Source: Bilophila wadsworthia ATCC 49260 (GTDB taxonomy: Bacteria; Desulfobacterota; Desulfovibrionia; Desulfovibrionales; Desulfovibrionaceae). Taken from it: DNA of 39,734 bases. Each line of letters begins with the position of its first letter. Position 1 is the stretch's first letter. Position numbers and translations under genes: made by a program. Below the pieces are notes generated by a model. That model ran no database searches. It saw only the letters and a list, made by a program, of their open reading frames with translations, and was not told the origin of the DNA. Of the stretch, positions 16,538 through 24,574 are shown piece after piece. The DNA is taken from the NCBI RefSeq assembly GCF_000701705.1, contig NZ_JNJP01000036.1:1-39734 (forward strand). Direction: 5' to 3'.

Positions 16538-17443
16538 TCATGCGAGCCTTTCGCTTGCCAGCGCTTCCTCGCCGCCGGGGAGGAGCTTGAGCCACGCCTG
16601 CGCGGCGGAGGACAGGACGGCCCCGCGCCTCCAGACGAAGGCGGCGCGCCAACGGAGTTCCTCTTCGTCGAGAAGGGCGATGTGGATGTTGGGGAGTTCC
16701 CGCCGTTCGAGTTCGAGGCGGGGCAGGAGGGCGACGCCGATGCCCGTCGCCACGAGGGTCATGATGAAATCAAGCTGGCCGCTGCGCAGGCACTCATTGA
16801 GCTTCAGCCCACGCTGGCGGCAGACGGCCTTGATGCGGTCGTTGAGCAGGAAGCCCTGCTCGAAGCCGATGAAGGCGTTGTCTGCCAGTTCATCCATTTT
16901 GAGGCGTTTGCGATCGGCGAGGGGATGATCCGGGGGCATGATGACCATGAGCGGTTCGTCCCGAATCTGGAGCCACGAAAAATTCGGCGGGACGGGGAGA
17001 AGGGTGACGGCAAGATCGAGATCCCCCGAAAGCACCATCGGTTCCAGCGAGGCGCAGCCCTGTTCCTGAAGCGAGATGTTGATGCCGGGGTAAAGCTGGC
17101 GGTATTTGGAGAGCAGATCCGCGAACAGGATGCCGCTGGCGACCGGGGGAAAACCGATGCGGAGCACGCCTTTTTCGAGCTTGTGCAGGGCGGCGACGTC
17201 GGCTTCGAGCGCCTCGAATTCTTGAAGGATGTTGAGGGCCCGGCGATAAACGATTTCTCCCTCGACGGTCAGCCTGACGCCGTTGTTGGCCCGCTCGAAG
17301 ATGCGAACGCCAAGGCGATCCTCCACGGCCTGAACGGCTTTGCTCACCGTGGGCTGCACGGCGTGTACAGTCTGGGCGGCACGGGAAAAACCTCCCTGCC
17401 GGGCCACTTCCACCAGTATTTGCAACGTGCGGATATTCAGCAT
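16538..17443 (-). CDS. LysR family transcription regulator
   Basis: This encodes a 301-residue protein with the LysR layout. An N-terminal winged helix-turn-helix (MLNIRTLQILVEVARQGGFS, then RAAQTVHAVQPTVSKAVQAV, then EDRLGVRIFERANNGVRLT) is joined by a linker helix to a two-lobed substrate-binding domain (about residues 90-295). Length and motifs are standard. The effector is unknown. The gene stands alone, with about 1 kb of noncoding DNA on its 3' side and a 400-base gap upstream. LysR regulators often control a divergent neighbour, but no clear gene reads away from it here. It lies between the two lactate permeases, which makes lactate or a related acid a possible but unproven signal. Confidence 0.93.
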   Translation of the reverse strand: MLNIRTLQILVEVARQGGFSRAAQTVHAVQPTVSKAVQAVEDRLGVRIFERANNGVRLTVEGEIVYRRALNILQEFEALEADVAALHKLEKGVLRIGFPPVASGILFADLLSKYRQLYPGINISLQEQGCASLEPMVLSGDLDLAVTLLPVPPNFSWLQIRDEPLMVIMPPDHPLADRKRLKMDELADNAFIGFEQGFLLNDRIKAVCRQRGLKLNECLRSGQLDFIMTLVATGIGVALLPRLELERRELPNIHIALLDEEELRWRAAFVWRRGAVLSSAAQAWLKLLPGGEEALASERLA

Positions 17444-17757
17444 CTATTCTTTCCGTGCATAGTGTTGATGAGCGTTTTTCATTTCACAGGGAAAACCTTT
17501 TGGCCTATACCACCCCCATGAGCTTCCGGCATTTCCAATTTCCTGTTTTTCTGGGGAATTTGGCTGCACGCCGTTCCTGTGGCCCGGCGTCCGGCAATGG
17601 TTTCCTGCGTCTGCGGACGCATGTGGAACCTTTTCATGCCTGACAGTTCGACATGGTTTTCGTGTCCGGCACCGAGACAAATCCGGCGAAGCCTTCATGA
17701 GGTTGTAGCCGGGTCGGAGTACATCGGGCTCCCTGCTTTTCAGGGATTCCTTTACCT
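17444..17757. other. noncoding gap, possible small RNA region
   Basis: No supported gene. The strong plus-strand terminator at 17758 has no gene upstream on that strand within several kilobases, so a short noncoding transcript starting in this gap is possible. No promoter could be identified with confidence. Confidence 0.35.
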
Positions 17758-17785
17758 TGGGCGGCTTGCCGCCCTTTTTCTTTTG
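17758..17785 (+). terminator. orphan plus-strand rho-independent terminator
   Basis: GGGCGGC-TT-GCCGCCC followed by TTTTTCTTTT is a textbook intrinsic terminator on the plus strand. The flanking genes are both on the minus strand, so it ends an unidentified transcript. Confidence 0.8.
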
Positions 17786-17839
17786 GGCCGGACGGAAAGG
17801 CGGACAGTGCCGCCTCGCCTATGAGACGTGAAATGCTAG

Positions 17840-18340
17840 CTATTCCCTTCCTTCATGGCATTCTTTCCAGCGTTGCGTGAGCAGGGCGGAGGCTTCCGCT
17901 TGTGCTTGCGGGTCGCGCATTCCGTGCATGGCGAAGACGCCCCACGGGAGCGATGCGCAGTCGGCAGACGCCGCGTTTGCGATTTTCCGCATCAGCCCGT
18001 CCCGAAGCCCGTCGTCCCGGATAAGCACGGCTGCTGTGCATGAAGCGTCAAATCGTTTGTTTTCAGCAGTGGTTAGGACGATTTCCCCGAGCCGCCCGTC
18101 CTTATCCGCCTGCGTGGAAAATCCGCTTGCGGCGGAGGCGATGCGAGCTTTCCATGATTGCCCTTCGGGGTCGGACTCCAGATCGATCCTGATACCTTTG
18201 GCTTCTTTGAGCAGTGCTTGGGGGACGGCGGGCGGTTCGGGAGCGTGTGCCCGAAAAAGCGCCGCCACAGCGACGATGGAGAGGATAACCCCGCAAAACA
18301 ATAATGGTATTTTCCAGCCTGTGGCCCGGTTGTCGGTCAC
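17840..18340 (-). CDS. hypothetical membrane-anchored extracytoplasmic protein
   Basis: This encodes a 166-residue protein starting at GTG 18340, with GAGGAAG about 6 bases upstream. Residues 9-28 (WKIPLLFCGVILSIVAVAAL) form a single N-terminal membrane segment. The remaining 135 residues are hydrophilic and should lie outside the cytoplasm, with three cysteines (including SCTAAVLIRDDG and ADCASLPWG) that could form a disulfide. I recognise no family. It is neither clearly part of an operon with LysR (400 bases away) nor with the divergent lactate permease copy 2. Confidence 0.65.
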   Translation of the reverse strand: MTDNRATGWKIPLLFCGVILSIVAVAALFRAHAPEPPAVPQALLKEAKGIRIDLESDPEGQSWKARIASAASGFSTQADKDGRLGEIVLTTAENKRFDASCTAAVLIRDDGLRDGLMRKIANAASADCASLPWGVFAMHGMRDPQAQAEASALLTQRWKECHEGRE

Positions 18341-18494
18341 GTCGTCTTCCTCGCATGGATAACCCGGGGCGGGAGCCTGAAAACGAACCCACGCCTTTTC
18401 ATAGTTTTTTGCCCCCTTTCACCCTTGTCGGCAAGCGGATGCGAAAACGGTTTACTCCATGAAAAGGGTGGTAATCAAGCAGGATAAAATAGAT

Positions 18495-18515
18495 ATTCCA
18501 TTTTGGAATGATTCC
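18495..18515 (+). promoter_or_regulatory. shared lactate-permease upstream motif, copy 2
   Basis: ATTCCATTTTG-N2-ATGAT-N-CC lies 155 bases before the lldP copy 2 start. The first 15 bases, ATTCCA-TTT-TGGAAT, are themselves a perfect palindrome. See the matching site at 15503-15523. Confidence 0.5.
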
Positions 18516-18670
18516 GATAGAAAATATTCATTTCTCGATCACCCCCCGTTCGGCGTAGAGAACAACACGTCAACAGGAGCCATACGCCCCGCAACAGCTA
18601 GGCATTGCAGGAAAATGCCGTCGATCAGGCATGTGGGGCGCACTCCGCAAGCCTTATCAGGGGGAAACGT

Positions 18671-20305
18671 ATGCCTTGGGTTCAACAGTATGCGCCGGTG
18701 GGCGGCGTGGTCGCTTCGGCGTGCCTCGCGGCGATTCCGCTCATCATCCTCTTCTACATGCTGGCCGTCAGGAAGGCCAAGGGCCATGTCGCGGCTGCGG
18801 CGGGCCTCATCGGCGCGTTGATCGTCGCGGTAGCCGTGTGGAATATGCCGGTTTCGTTGGCGATCAGTTCCACGCTCAACGGCGCTGCCTTCGGGCTGTT
18901 CCCCATCGTCTGGATCGTGATCACGGCGGTGTGGGTGTACAACATGACCGTGGAATCGGGCGAATTCGAGATCATCAAGGATTCGCTGGCCCGGCTCACC
19001 GATGACCGCAGGCTTCAGGCGCTGTTCATCGCCTATGCCTTCAGCTGCTTCATCGAAGGGACGGCGGGCTTCGGCACGCCGGTCGCCATTGCCGCCGCCA
19101 TGCTGGTGGGGCTCGGCTTCACCCCGCTGTGGGGCGCGGGCATCGCGCTCATCGCCAACACCGCTCCTGTCGCTTTCGGCGCCATCGGCGTGCCGCTCAT
19201 CGTGGCGGCCTCCGTGTCCGGCCTTGATCAGATGACCGTAAGCGCCATTGCGGGCCGTCAGCTTCCCATCCTCGCCCTCATCGTGCCCCTCTGGGTATGC
19301 GTGACCATGTGCGGCTTCAAGCGCAGCCTCGAAGTCCTGCCCGCCATCATCGTGGGCGGCGTGTGCTTCGCCGGGGCGCAGTTCCTGCTCGCCAACTATC
19401 ACGGCCCGACCCTGCCCGACATCGGCTCGGCCATCGCCACCATTGTGGGCCTTGTGCTGCTGCTCAAGGTCTGGAAGCCTTCGCGCACGTTCCGGTTCGA
19501 GGGTGAGCCTGAATCCAACCTCAGCGGCTCAGGCTATCCGGCTTCGGTTGTGCTCCGGGCGTGGGGACCCTATATCGTGCTGGCGGTATTCGTGTTCTTC
19601 TGGGGCCTGCCGCAGTTCAAGAATATCCTGAACGCCGTTCCCGGCGCGAATCTCAGCTTCGGCTGGCCCGGCCTGCATGGGGAAGTCATGAAGACCGCGC
19701 CCATCGTGGCGCAGGACGCCGTTTACGGCGCGACGTTCGCGTTCAACTGGCTGTCCGCCGGCGGTACGGCCATCCTGCTTTCCGGCCTCGTCTCCGTGCC
19801 CATGATGCCGAACTACGGTTTCGGCAAGGCCATCGCCTGCTTCATGCGTACGCTGGGGCAGCTGACCTTCCCGATCGTGACCATCGCCATGATCCTTGGC
19901 CTCGCCTACCTGATGAACTATTCCGGCATGAGTTCCACGCTCGGCCTTGCCTTCACGCACACGGGGAGCCTGTTCCCGTTCTTCTCGCCGTTGCTTGGCT
20001 GGCTCGGCGTGTTCCTGACCGGGTCGGACACCTCCTCGTGCGCCCTGTTCGGCGGGATGCAGAAGGATACCGCCACGGCGGTGGGCATGTCCCCCGAGCT
20101 TGCCGTGGCCGCCAACGCTTCCGGCGGCGTTACCGCGAAGATGATTTCGCCGCAATCCCTGTCCGTAGCCACCGCCGCGACCAACATGGTCGGGCAGGAA
20201 GGCAATCTGTTCCGCTTCACCATCGGGCACAGCATCGCCATGACCCTCGTGCTCTGCGTGCTGACCTACCTTCAGGCCGGGCCCTTGAGCTTCATGCTGC
20301 CGTAG
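18671..20305 (+). CDS. lldP: L-lactate permease, copy 2
   Basis: This 544-residue LctP/LldP family permease is a close paralogue of the gene at 13648-15288. It has the same diagnostic blocks: VWVYNMTVESGEFEIIKDSL, EGTAGFGTPVAIAAAML, NTAPVAFGAIGVPLIVA, MNYSGMSSTLGLAFTHTGS, LTGSDTSSCALFGG and KMISPQSLSVATAATNMVG. The start at ATG 18671 gives MPWVQQYAPVGG, in line with the other copy, and follows GGGGGAAA by 3-8 bases; a longer frame from 18605 is less likely. It is expected to bring L- and/or D-lactate into the cell with protons. The gene is monocistronic, followed by a palindromic repeat and a terminator. Two permeases may differ in affinity or regulation. Confidence 0.95.
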   Translation: MPWVQQYAPVGGVVASACLAAIPLIILFYMLAVRKAKGHVAAAAGLIGALIVAVAVWNMPVSLAISSTLNGAAFGLFPIVWIVITAVWVYNMTVESGEFEIIKDSLARLTDDRRLQALFIAYAFSCFIEGTAGFGTPVAIAAAMLVGLGFTPLWGAGIALIANTAPVAFGAIGVPLIVAASVSGLDQMTVSAIAGRQLPILALIVPLWVCVTMCGFKRSLEVLPAIIVGGVCFAGAQFLLANYHGPTLPDIGSAIATIVGLVLLLKVWKPSRTFRFEGEPESNLSGSGYPASVVLRAWGPYIVLAVFVFFWGLPQFKNILNAVPGANLSFGWPGLHGEVMKTAPIVAQDAVYGATFAFNWLSAGGTAILLSGLVSVPMMPNYGFGKAIACFMRTLGQLTFPIVTIAMILGLAYLMNYSGMSSTLGLAFTHTGSLFPFFSPLLGWLGVFLTGSDTSSCALFGGMQKDTATAVGMSPELAVAANASGGVTAKMISPQSLSVATAATNMVGQEGNLFRFTIGHSIAMTLVLCVLTYLQAGPLSFMLP

Positions 20306-20332
20306 GGAGTGACTGGGAAGATTGATAAAGAT

Positions 20333-20442
20333 TGGGGAGGAGGGACCCTTCTGAAGAAGGGATTCCTCCTCCCCTCCCCAAACCCCGCCCTCCACCTCAG
20401 ACTTTTATAAAGTGGGGAGGCGGCGCGGAGGAAGTCCCCTGT
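20333..20442 (+). repeat. intergenic palindromic repeat, copy 3 (type B tail)
   Basis: A GGGGAGGAGGGACCCTTCT / AGAAGGGATTCCTCCTCCCC hairpin is followed by CAGACTTTTATAAAGTGGGG and AGGCGGCGCGGAGGAAGTCC, 28 bases after the permease stop. Same order of parts as copy 1. Confidence 0.85.
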
Positions 20443-20453
20443 CGTATGAAAGG

Positions 20454-20496
20454 AAAAGAGCCGGTTGATCAGTGAGATTGACTGGCTCTTTTTTTG
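20454..20496 (+). terminator. rho-independent terminator after lldP copy 2
   Basis: AAAGAGCCGGTTGATC ... GACTGGCTCTTTTTTT. The stem sequence resembles the terminator after lldP copy 1 (13525), suggesting that the gene was duplicated with its 3' flank. Confidence 0.88.
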
Positions 20497-20615
20497 TGGG
20501 GCAGTTTAGTTGAGGGTTTTTGTGCTCACGGAACGGCAAGTTGCATCGGTGGATTGTAAAAATATAACTCATTAAAATAGATAGACGTTCGCCTCTGCGC
20601 CACAGGGAAAGATCG

Positions 20616-20703
20616 GAACAGGGATTCGATAAAGTTGAAAGTCTTGGGAGAGAGGAGGGCGTTCGGGGGAGGGGACCTTTCTCCAGAAAGGTCCCCTCCC
20701 CCG
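20616..20703 (-). repeat. intergenic palindromic repeat, copy 4 (type A tail)
   Basis: Read on the minus strand, a perfect GGGGGAGGGGACCTTTCT / AGAAAGGTCCCCTCCCCC hairpin starts 11 bases after the poxB stop, followed by CCCAAGACTTTCAACTTTAT and CGAATCCCTGTTC. The tail matches copies 2 and 7. It may double as the poxB terminator. Confidence 0.88.
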
Positions 20704-20713
20704 AGTCTTCCCT

Positions 20714-22441
20714 CTAGAATTGCCTGATATTCGATTTGATCATATCCATCGTGGCGCTGAAACGGCCCATGAGGGCGAGCTTGCCGAGGCCGAGGGCAAG
20801 CCCTTTGGCTTCTCCGGCGGTGATGGTGGGCGGCAGGGGGATGGCGGCGGGATCGGTGAGCGCGTCGACGAGCACGGGGCCGGGCGTGGCGAGGGCGGCC
20901 TTGATGACGGGTTCCACGTCCGCGCCTTTTTCGATGCGGAATCCCTTCATGCCGATGACTTCGGCCATGCGGGCGAAATCGGGGTTTTTCATGTCCGTCT
21001 GGAATTCGGGATACCCGGCTGTCCGCATCTCAAGATTGATGAACCCGAGCGCGCCGTTGTTGTAGACGATGACTTTGATCGGCAAGTTGTACTGCACAAG
21101 CGTCAGCAGTTCGCCCATGAGCATGGTCATGCCGCCGTCGCCGCAGAGCGCGATGACCTGCCGTTCGGGATAGAGCAGTTGCGCGCCGATGGACATGGGC
21201 AGGGCGCAGGCCATGGAGCCGTGGTTGAACGAGCCGATGATGTTCCGGCCCACCTTGGCGGTGATGTAGCGGGCGGCCCAGACGTCGTTGAGGCCGGTAT
21301 CCACGGTGAAGACGGCTTCGTCGGAGGCGTTGGCGTCGATGGCCGACGTAAGATGCTCGGGATGCGGCCTGCCTTCTGAGGAAACATGCTCGACGTAGGC
21401 GTTGAGGTGTTCCCGGGATTTCTTGAGATTGGCAATGGCCTCGTCAAGATGCCTGCGGTCATCCCGGGGTTCCACGAAGGGGAGCAGGGCACGCAGGGTC
21501 TGGGCCACGTCCCCGACGACCCCGAGGTCGATGCGGGTCCGCCCGCCGAGGTGTTCGCCCCGGATGTCGAGTTGGATGATGCGCGGTTTCTTGGGATACC
21601 ACGCGGAATAGGGCATGTCCGTGCCGAGCAGGATGAGCAGATCGCAGTGTTCCATCGCCTCATACGCGCCGCCGAATCCGATGAGGCCGATCATGCCCAC
21701 ATCGAAGGGATTGTCCGGCTCGATCCACTGCTTGCCGCGCCATGCGTGCCCGATGGGGGCCTTGAGTTTGTCCGCGAGGGCCATGACTTCCTTGCGGGCG
21801 TTGCGGCATCCGGACCCGCAATAGAGCGTCACCTTGCGCGCGCCGTTGATCTCGTCGGCAAGGAGCTGGATGTCATGGGCGTTGGCTGCCGGGGCGGGAG
21901 GCGGCGGGATGACGCCGTGCGAGGGATCTTCGTTCATGGGCATGGCGGCGACGTCGCCGGGCAGGGCGATCACGCTTACCCCGCGTTTGCTCACGGCGGT
22001 CTGCATGGCCCGGCGCAGCACATGCGGCATCTGGGAAGGCGAGGAAATAAGTTCGTTGCAGTGGCTGCATTCGTTGAACAGCTGATCGGGGTGCGTTTCC
22101 TGAAAATAGCGCGTCCCGATGGCGGAGCCGGGGATATGCGAGGCTATGGCGATGACCGGGGCATAGCTCCGGTTGGCGTCGTACAGGCCGTTGATGAGGT
22201 GGACGTGCCCTGGGCCGCTCGTCCCCGCGCAGGCCGCGAGTTTTTCGGAAAGCTGGGCTTCGGCTCCGGCGGCGAAGGCGGCCGTTTCCTCATGCCGCAC
22301 ATGGATGAACCGGATGCGCCCGTCACGGCGGAGCGCGTCGGATACGGGGTTGAGGCTGTCGCCTACCAGCCCGTACAGCCGCGTGACGCCCGCTTCGGCC
22401 AGTTCGTCCACAAGTACTTCCGCTACGGTTCGCTTCGACAT
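20714..22441 (-). CDS. poxB: pyruvate oxidase, quinone-dependent (PoxB type)
   Basis: This encodes a 575-residue protein (E. coli PoxB has 572). It uses thiamine diphosphate and FAD to convert pyruvate to acetate and CO2, passing electrons to membrane quinone. The N-terminal domain has GDSLNPVSDAL and RHEETAAFAAGAEAQLS (Glu51 is the cofactor-activating glutamate). The middle domain has CGSGCRNARKE and NPFDVGMIGLIGFGG, and the C-terminal domain has the cofactor motif CGDGGMTMLMGELL ... YNN. The C-terminus keeps a short amphipathic end like the lipid-binding peptide of the E. coli enzyme. ATG 22441 follows GGAGG by 7 bases; the longer frame to 22522 is rejected. Upstream, on the same strand, lie gntR and a membrane protein, but a 200-base repeat separates them, so co-transcription is uncertain. 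An oxygen-independent quinone route fits an anaerobe with a menaquinone chain. Confidence 0.93.
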   Translation of the reverse strand: MSKRTVAEVLVDELAEAGVTRLYGLVGDSLNPVSDALRRDGRIRFIHVRHEETAAFAAGAEAQLSEKLAACAGTSGPGHVHLINGLYDANRSYAPVIAIASHIPGSAIGTRYFQETHPDQLFNECSHCNELISSPSQMPHVLRRAMQTAVSKRGVSVIALPGDVAAMPMNEDPSHGVIPPPPAPAANAHDIQLLADEINGARKVTLYCGSGCRNARKEVMALADKLKAPIGHAWRGKQWIEPDNPFDVGMIGLIGFGGAYEAMEHCDLLILLGTDMPYSAWYPKKPRIIQLDIRGEHLGGRTRIDLGVVGDVAQTLRALLPFVEPRDDRRHLDEAIANLKKSREHLNAYVEHVSSEGRPHPEHLTSAIDANASDEAVFTVDTGLNDVWAARYITAKVGRNIIGSFNHGSMACALPMSIGAQLLYPERQVIALCGDGGMTMLMGELLTLVQYNLPIKVIVYNNGALGFINLEMRTAGYPEFQTDMKNPDFARMAEVIGMKGFRIEKGADVEPVIKAALATPGPVLVDALTDPAAIPLPPTITAGEAKGLALGLGKLALMGRFSATMDMIKSNIRQF

Positions 22442-22549
22442 TGGGATGCCTCCAGAGGAAAGGATTCGGCTTCCGGGGAAGCCTTTCCGGAATCGTAGAG
22501 GAAATCCGATGGGCGAAGCCATGATTACCCGCTGGCGTGAGAATCGTTT

Positions 22550-22765
22550 GGGAGGTCGGGGGAGCGCGACGTGCCGGGGGAGGGGAACCTTTCTGAAGAA
22601 AGGTTCCCCTCCCCCGGCCCCCCACCCTTCCCAAGGCTTTTAACTGGTGGGGAGGTGGCGCGGAGGGAGTTCGTTCCAGCAAAAATTTGAAAAAATTCCT
22701 TTACGCCGTACGAAAGAACGTTTTTTTTCGTAACCGCCATATCCATCAAACGTTTGCTTCGGCGA
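22550..22765 (+). repeat. intergenic palindromic repeat, copy 5 (type B, long form)
   Basis: A perfect GGGGGAGGGGAACCTTTCT / AGAAAGGTTCCCCTCCCCC hairpin, preceded by GCGACGTGCCG and followed by CCCAAGGCTTTTAACTGGTG, GCGCGGAGGGAGTTCGTTCC, then TGAAAAAATTCCTTTACGCC and AACGTTTGCTTCGGCG. This extended form matches copy 6 at 30131 over roughly 220 bases. It is oriented opposite to both flanking genes. Confidence 0.88.
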
Positions 22766-22813
22766 CAAGCCGCTGGAGCAAACTCGCCGCCGGGGGCTAG
22801 GGGCGGAGTCACG

Positions 22814-23506
22814 TTACATTTTGTCGGGGCCTTTCTTTCCGGGGAAAAGATGCGGGCGCTTCTTCCAAATGTAGTCGATGTGCTGATGCATGGCGCGGCG
22901 GGCTTTGGCTGGAGAGCCGGATTTGATGGCTTCGAGCACTTTCCAGTGTTCAAGGCGATCTTCATCGGGGAGGATGACGAAATTCAACTCGCGCTGTTTT
23001 TTGAACTGTTCCTGAAATTCTGCCAGCATATGGATGAGAATGGGATTTTTCGAGAGGGCGGTGACGCCGTTGTGGAACCGGGTGTGAATGTCTTTGAGGG
23101 AAAGGCCTTCCTGTTTCAGGATGCTTTCAAGTTCGGCGATCTCTTCCGGGGTGGCCCGTTCGGTGGCCCAGTAGGCGGCCTGCCCTTCGAGGAGTTTCCG
23201 CATTTCGAGGATCTGGGTGTAATCCGTGCTGCTGAGCAGATCCACGGCGGGGGAGGGCGCTTCGGAAGGGATCTCCTTGACGAAGGTCCCGACGCCGGAA
23301 CGCGACTCGACGACGCCGGAATAGGCCAGTGCCTTCAGGACTTCGCGGATGCAGGTACGGCTGACCTGAAACATCTCGGCCAGCGCGATTTCCCCGGGCA
23401 GTTTGCTGCCGGGTTTCCACTGCCCGCTCTGGATGGCGGCGGTGATCTGCTGCATGACCTCGCTGTGGAGGTTGACTCTGCTTATAGGCTTGAAGGGGTT
23501 GGTCAC
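22814..23506 (-). CDS. FadR-type GntR transcription regulator (FCD domain)
   Basis: This encodes a 230-residue protein. Residues 10-80 form a winged helix-turn-helix: SEVMQQITAAIQSGQWKPGS, then KLPGEIALAEMFQVSRTCIR, then EVLKALAYSGVVESRSGVGT. The rest is an all-helical FCD effector domain with metal-binding-type residues (MRKLLEGQAAYWATERAT, FHNGVTALSKNPILI, HWKVLEAI, ARRAMHQHIDYIW). Such regulators sense small organic acids. GTG 23506 follows AGGAG by 6 bases. The gene lies 24 bases after the membrane protein gene (23531-24298), so both are probably one transcript. Two near-identical 16-base motifs in the gap upstream (24338 and 24519) are candidate operators, which would link it to the divergent TRAP operon. 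Confidence 0.92.
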   Translation of the reverse strand: MTNPFKPISRVNLHSEVMQQITAAIQSGQWKPGSKLPGEIALAEMFQVSRTCIREVLKALAYSGVVESRSGVGTFVKEIPSEAPSPAVDLLSSTDYTQILEMRKLLEGQAAYWATERATPEEIAELESILKQEGLSLKDIHTRFHNGVTALSKNPILIHMLAEFQEQFKKQRELNFVILPDEDRLEHWKVLEAIKSGSPAKARRAMHQHIDYIWKKRPHLFPGKKGPDKM

Positions 23507-23530
23507 AGGGGCTCCTGAAAGCGTGCTCGA

Positions 23531-24298
23531 TTATCGTCTTTTGTTTACGCAATGCATGATGAGAATGCTCGTGAGTAACGCCCCGAGCGCGGCAATGCAA
23601 TACCCGGAGGCGATTCCGAGCGGCTCCAGACAGACGGCGATGATGGTGATGAAGCAGGATGTGCCGAAAAACCCCGCGAGCAGTCCCCTGATCGTCAGCA
23701 CGGCGGCGCGCGCCCCGAAGGAAAGGTGCGCGAAGGGGGTCAGGATGGAGCTGATGATGGGGAAGGTGAGCAGAATGCCGCTCCATTGCTCGCCCACGAC
23801 GCCCGCAAGCTCGGTCAGGATAAGGACGCTGAGGCCCCCGCAGAACATCTGGACCGGAAGCCTCCACGGGGGTTGGACCCGGCGCATGTCCGCCGTTCCG
23901 GGGATGTCGGGAAGAAGCCGCAGGCAGGCCGCCGGGACCGCGATGCTGAGGCAGACCGCTACGGGCAGTCCGCAGGAAACCCGCGTGAACAGGAAGGCGC
24001 AGAGGAGAAAGGCGAGCAGGGCGAGGGCGAGGGAGCCCGCCCAGCCGAAATGCCGGGCGCTGTGGGCGTAGGCGAGGCAGTAGCAGCAGGACGCCACGGC
24101 TCCGAGCAGGGACGAGGCGGCGGCCGATGCCGCGAATGGGGTTCCGTACTGTACTGCGATGAACAGGGAAGCCGGGCCGGAAATAAAGGGAAGCCCGGCG
24201 AGCCCGCCGCCGATGACGGGGCCCCAACGACGGGCCGCCAGCGTGGAGGCCCAGATGAGCGCGGGCGTGGTGAAGAGTTTGATGAGAAGAAAAAGCAT
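23531..24298 (-). CDS. polytopic membrane protein of unknown function
   Basis: This encodes a 255-residue, very hydrophobic protein with about seven membrane segments (for example LFLLIKLFTTPALIWASTLA, LALALLAFLLCAFLF, AVCLSIAVPAACLRLL and CFITIIAVCLEPLGIASGYC). A GGGLAGLPFISGPASLFIAV block near residue 30 is glycine- and proline-rich and may line a pathway. I do not recognise a family with certainty; a small-molecule exporter or permease is possible. It is the first gene of a minus-strand unit with the GntR regulator. It reads away from the TRAP operon across 276 bases, so it may belong to the same metabolic unit. Confidence 0.7.
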   Translation of the reverse strand: MLFLLIKLFTTPALIWASTLAARRWGPVIGGGLAGLPFISGPASLFIAVQYGTPFAASAAASSLLGAVASCCYCLAYAHSARHFGWAGSLALALLAFLLCAFLFTRVSCGLPVAVCLSIAVPAACLRLLPDIPGTADMRRVQPPWRLPVQMFCGGLSVLILTELAGVVGEQWSGILLTFPIISSILTPFAHLSFGARAAVLTIRGLLAGFFGTSCFITIIAVCLEPLGIASGYCIAALGALLTSILIMHCVNKRR

Positions 24299-24337
24299 CC
24301 TGCATCCCTGATCCGGTGGGCGTTTGTCGGCACAATA

Positions 24338-24353
24338 TGTATGACAGCATACA
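24338..24353. promoter_or_regulatory. candidate GntR operator 1
   Basis: TGTATGACAGCATACA lies 40 bases upstream of the membrane protein start. It shares 13 of 16 bases, including GACAGCATAC, with the motif at 24519. Spacing and partial symmetry (TGTATG/CATACA) fit a FadR-type operator. Confidence 0.5.
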
Positions 24354-24518
24354 GCTTGAAGAGCGCATTGTCCAACGGATTTCTTCTTGGATCGGTGTTT
24401 GGCTTATTGGAATGTGTCGTTATAACACCGCGTTACAAAAAGCGAAAAAATATTTTTTTCAGAATGTTGCCGGCAAAGCCGCGATCCCTGCTGACAAAGG
24501 GCGTTTTTATCTGTAAGC

Positions 24519-24534
24519 TGTCAGACAGCATACG
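24519..24534. promoter_or_regulatory. candidate GntR operator 2
   Basis: TGTCAGACAGCATACG lies 40 bases before dctQ. TGTCAGACA inside it is a perfect palindrome. Together with 24338-24353 it places one site before each of the two divergent units. Confidence 0.5.
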
Positions 24535-24574
24535 CCTATCAGGAACATTTTCACAGGGACAAGGAGAAGCGATC

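Noticed and set aside
23726..24574. Long upstream in-frame extension of dctQ
   Set aside because: The frame is open by chance through the antisense of the membrane protein gene. The GTG at 24575 has a good ribosome binding site and gives the usual DctQ length.
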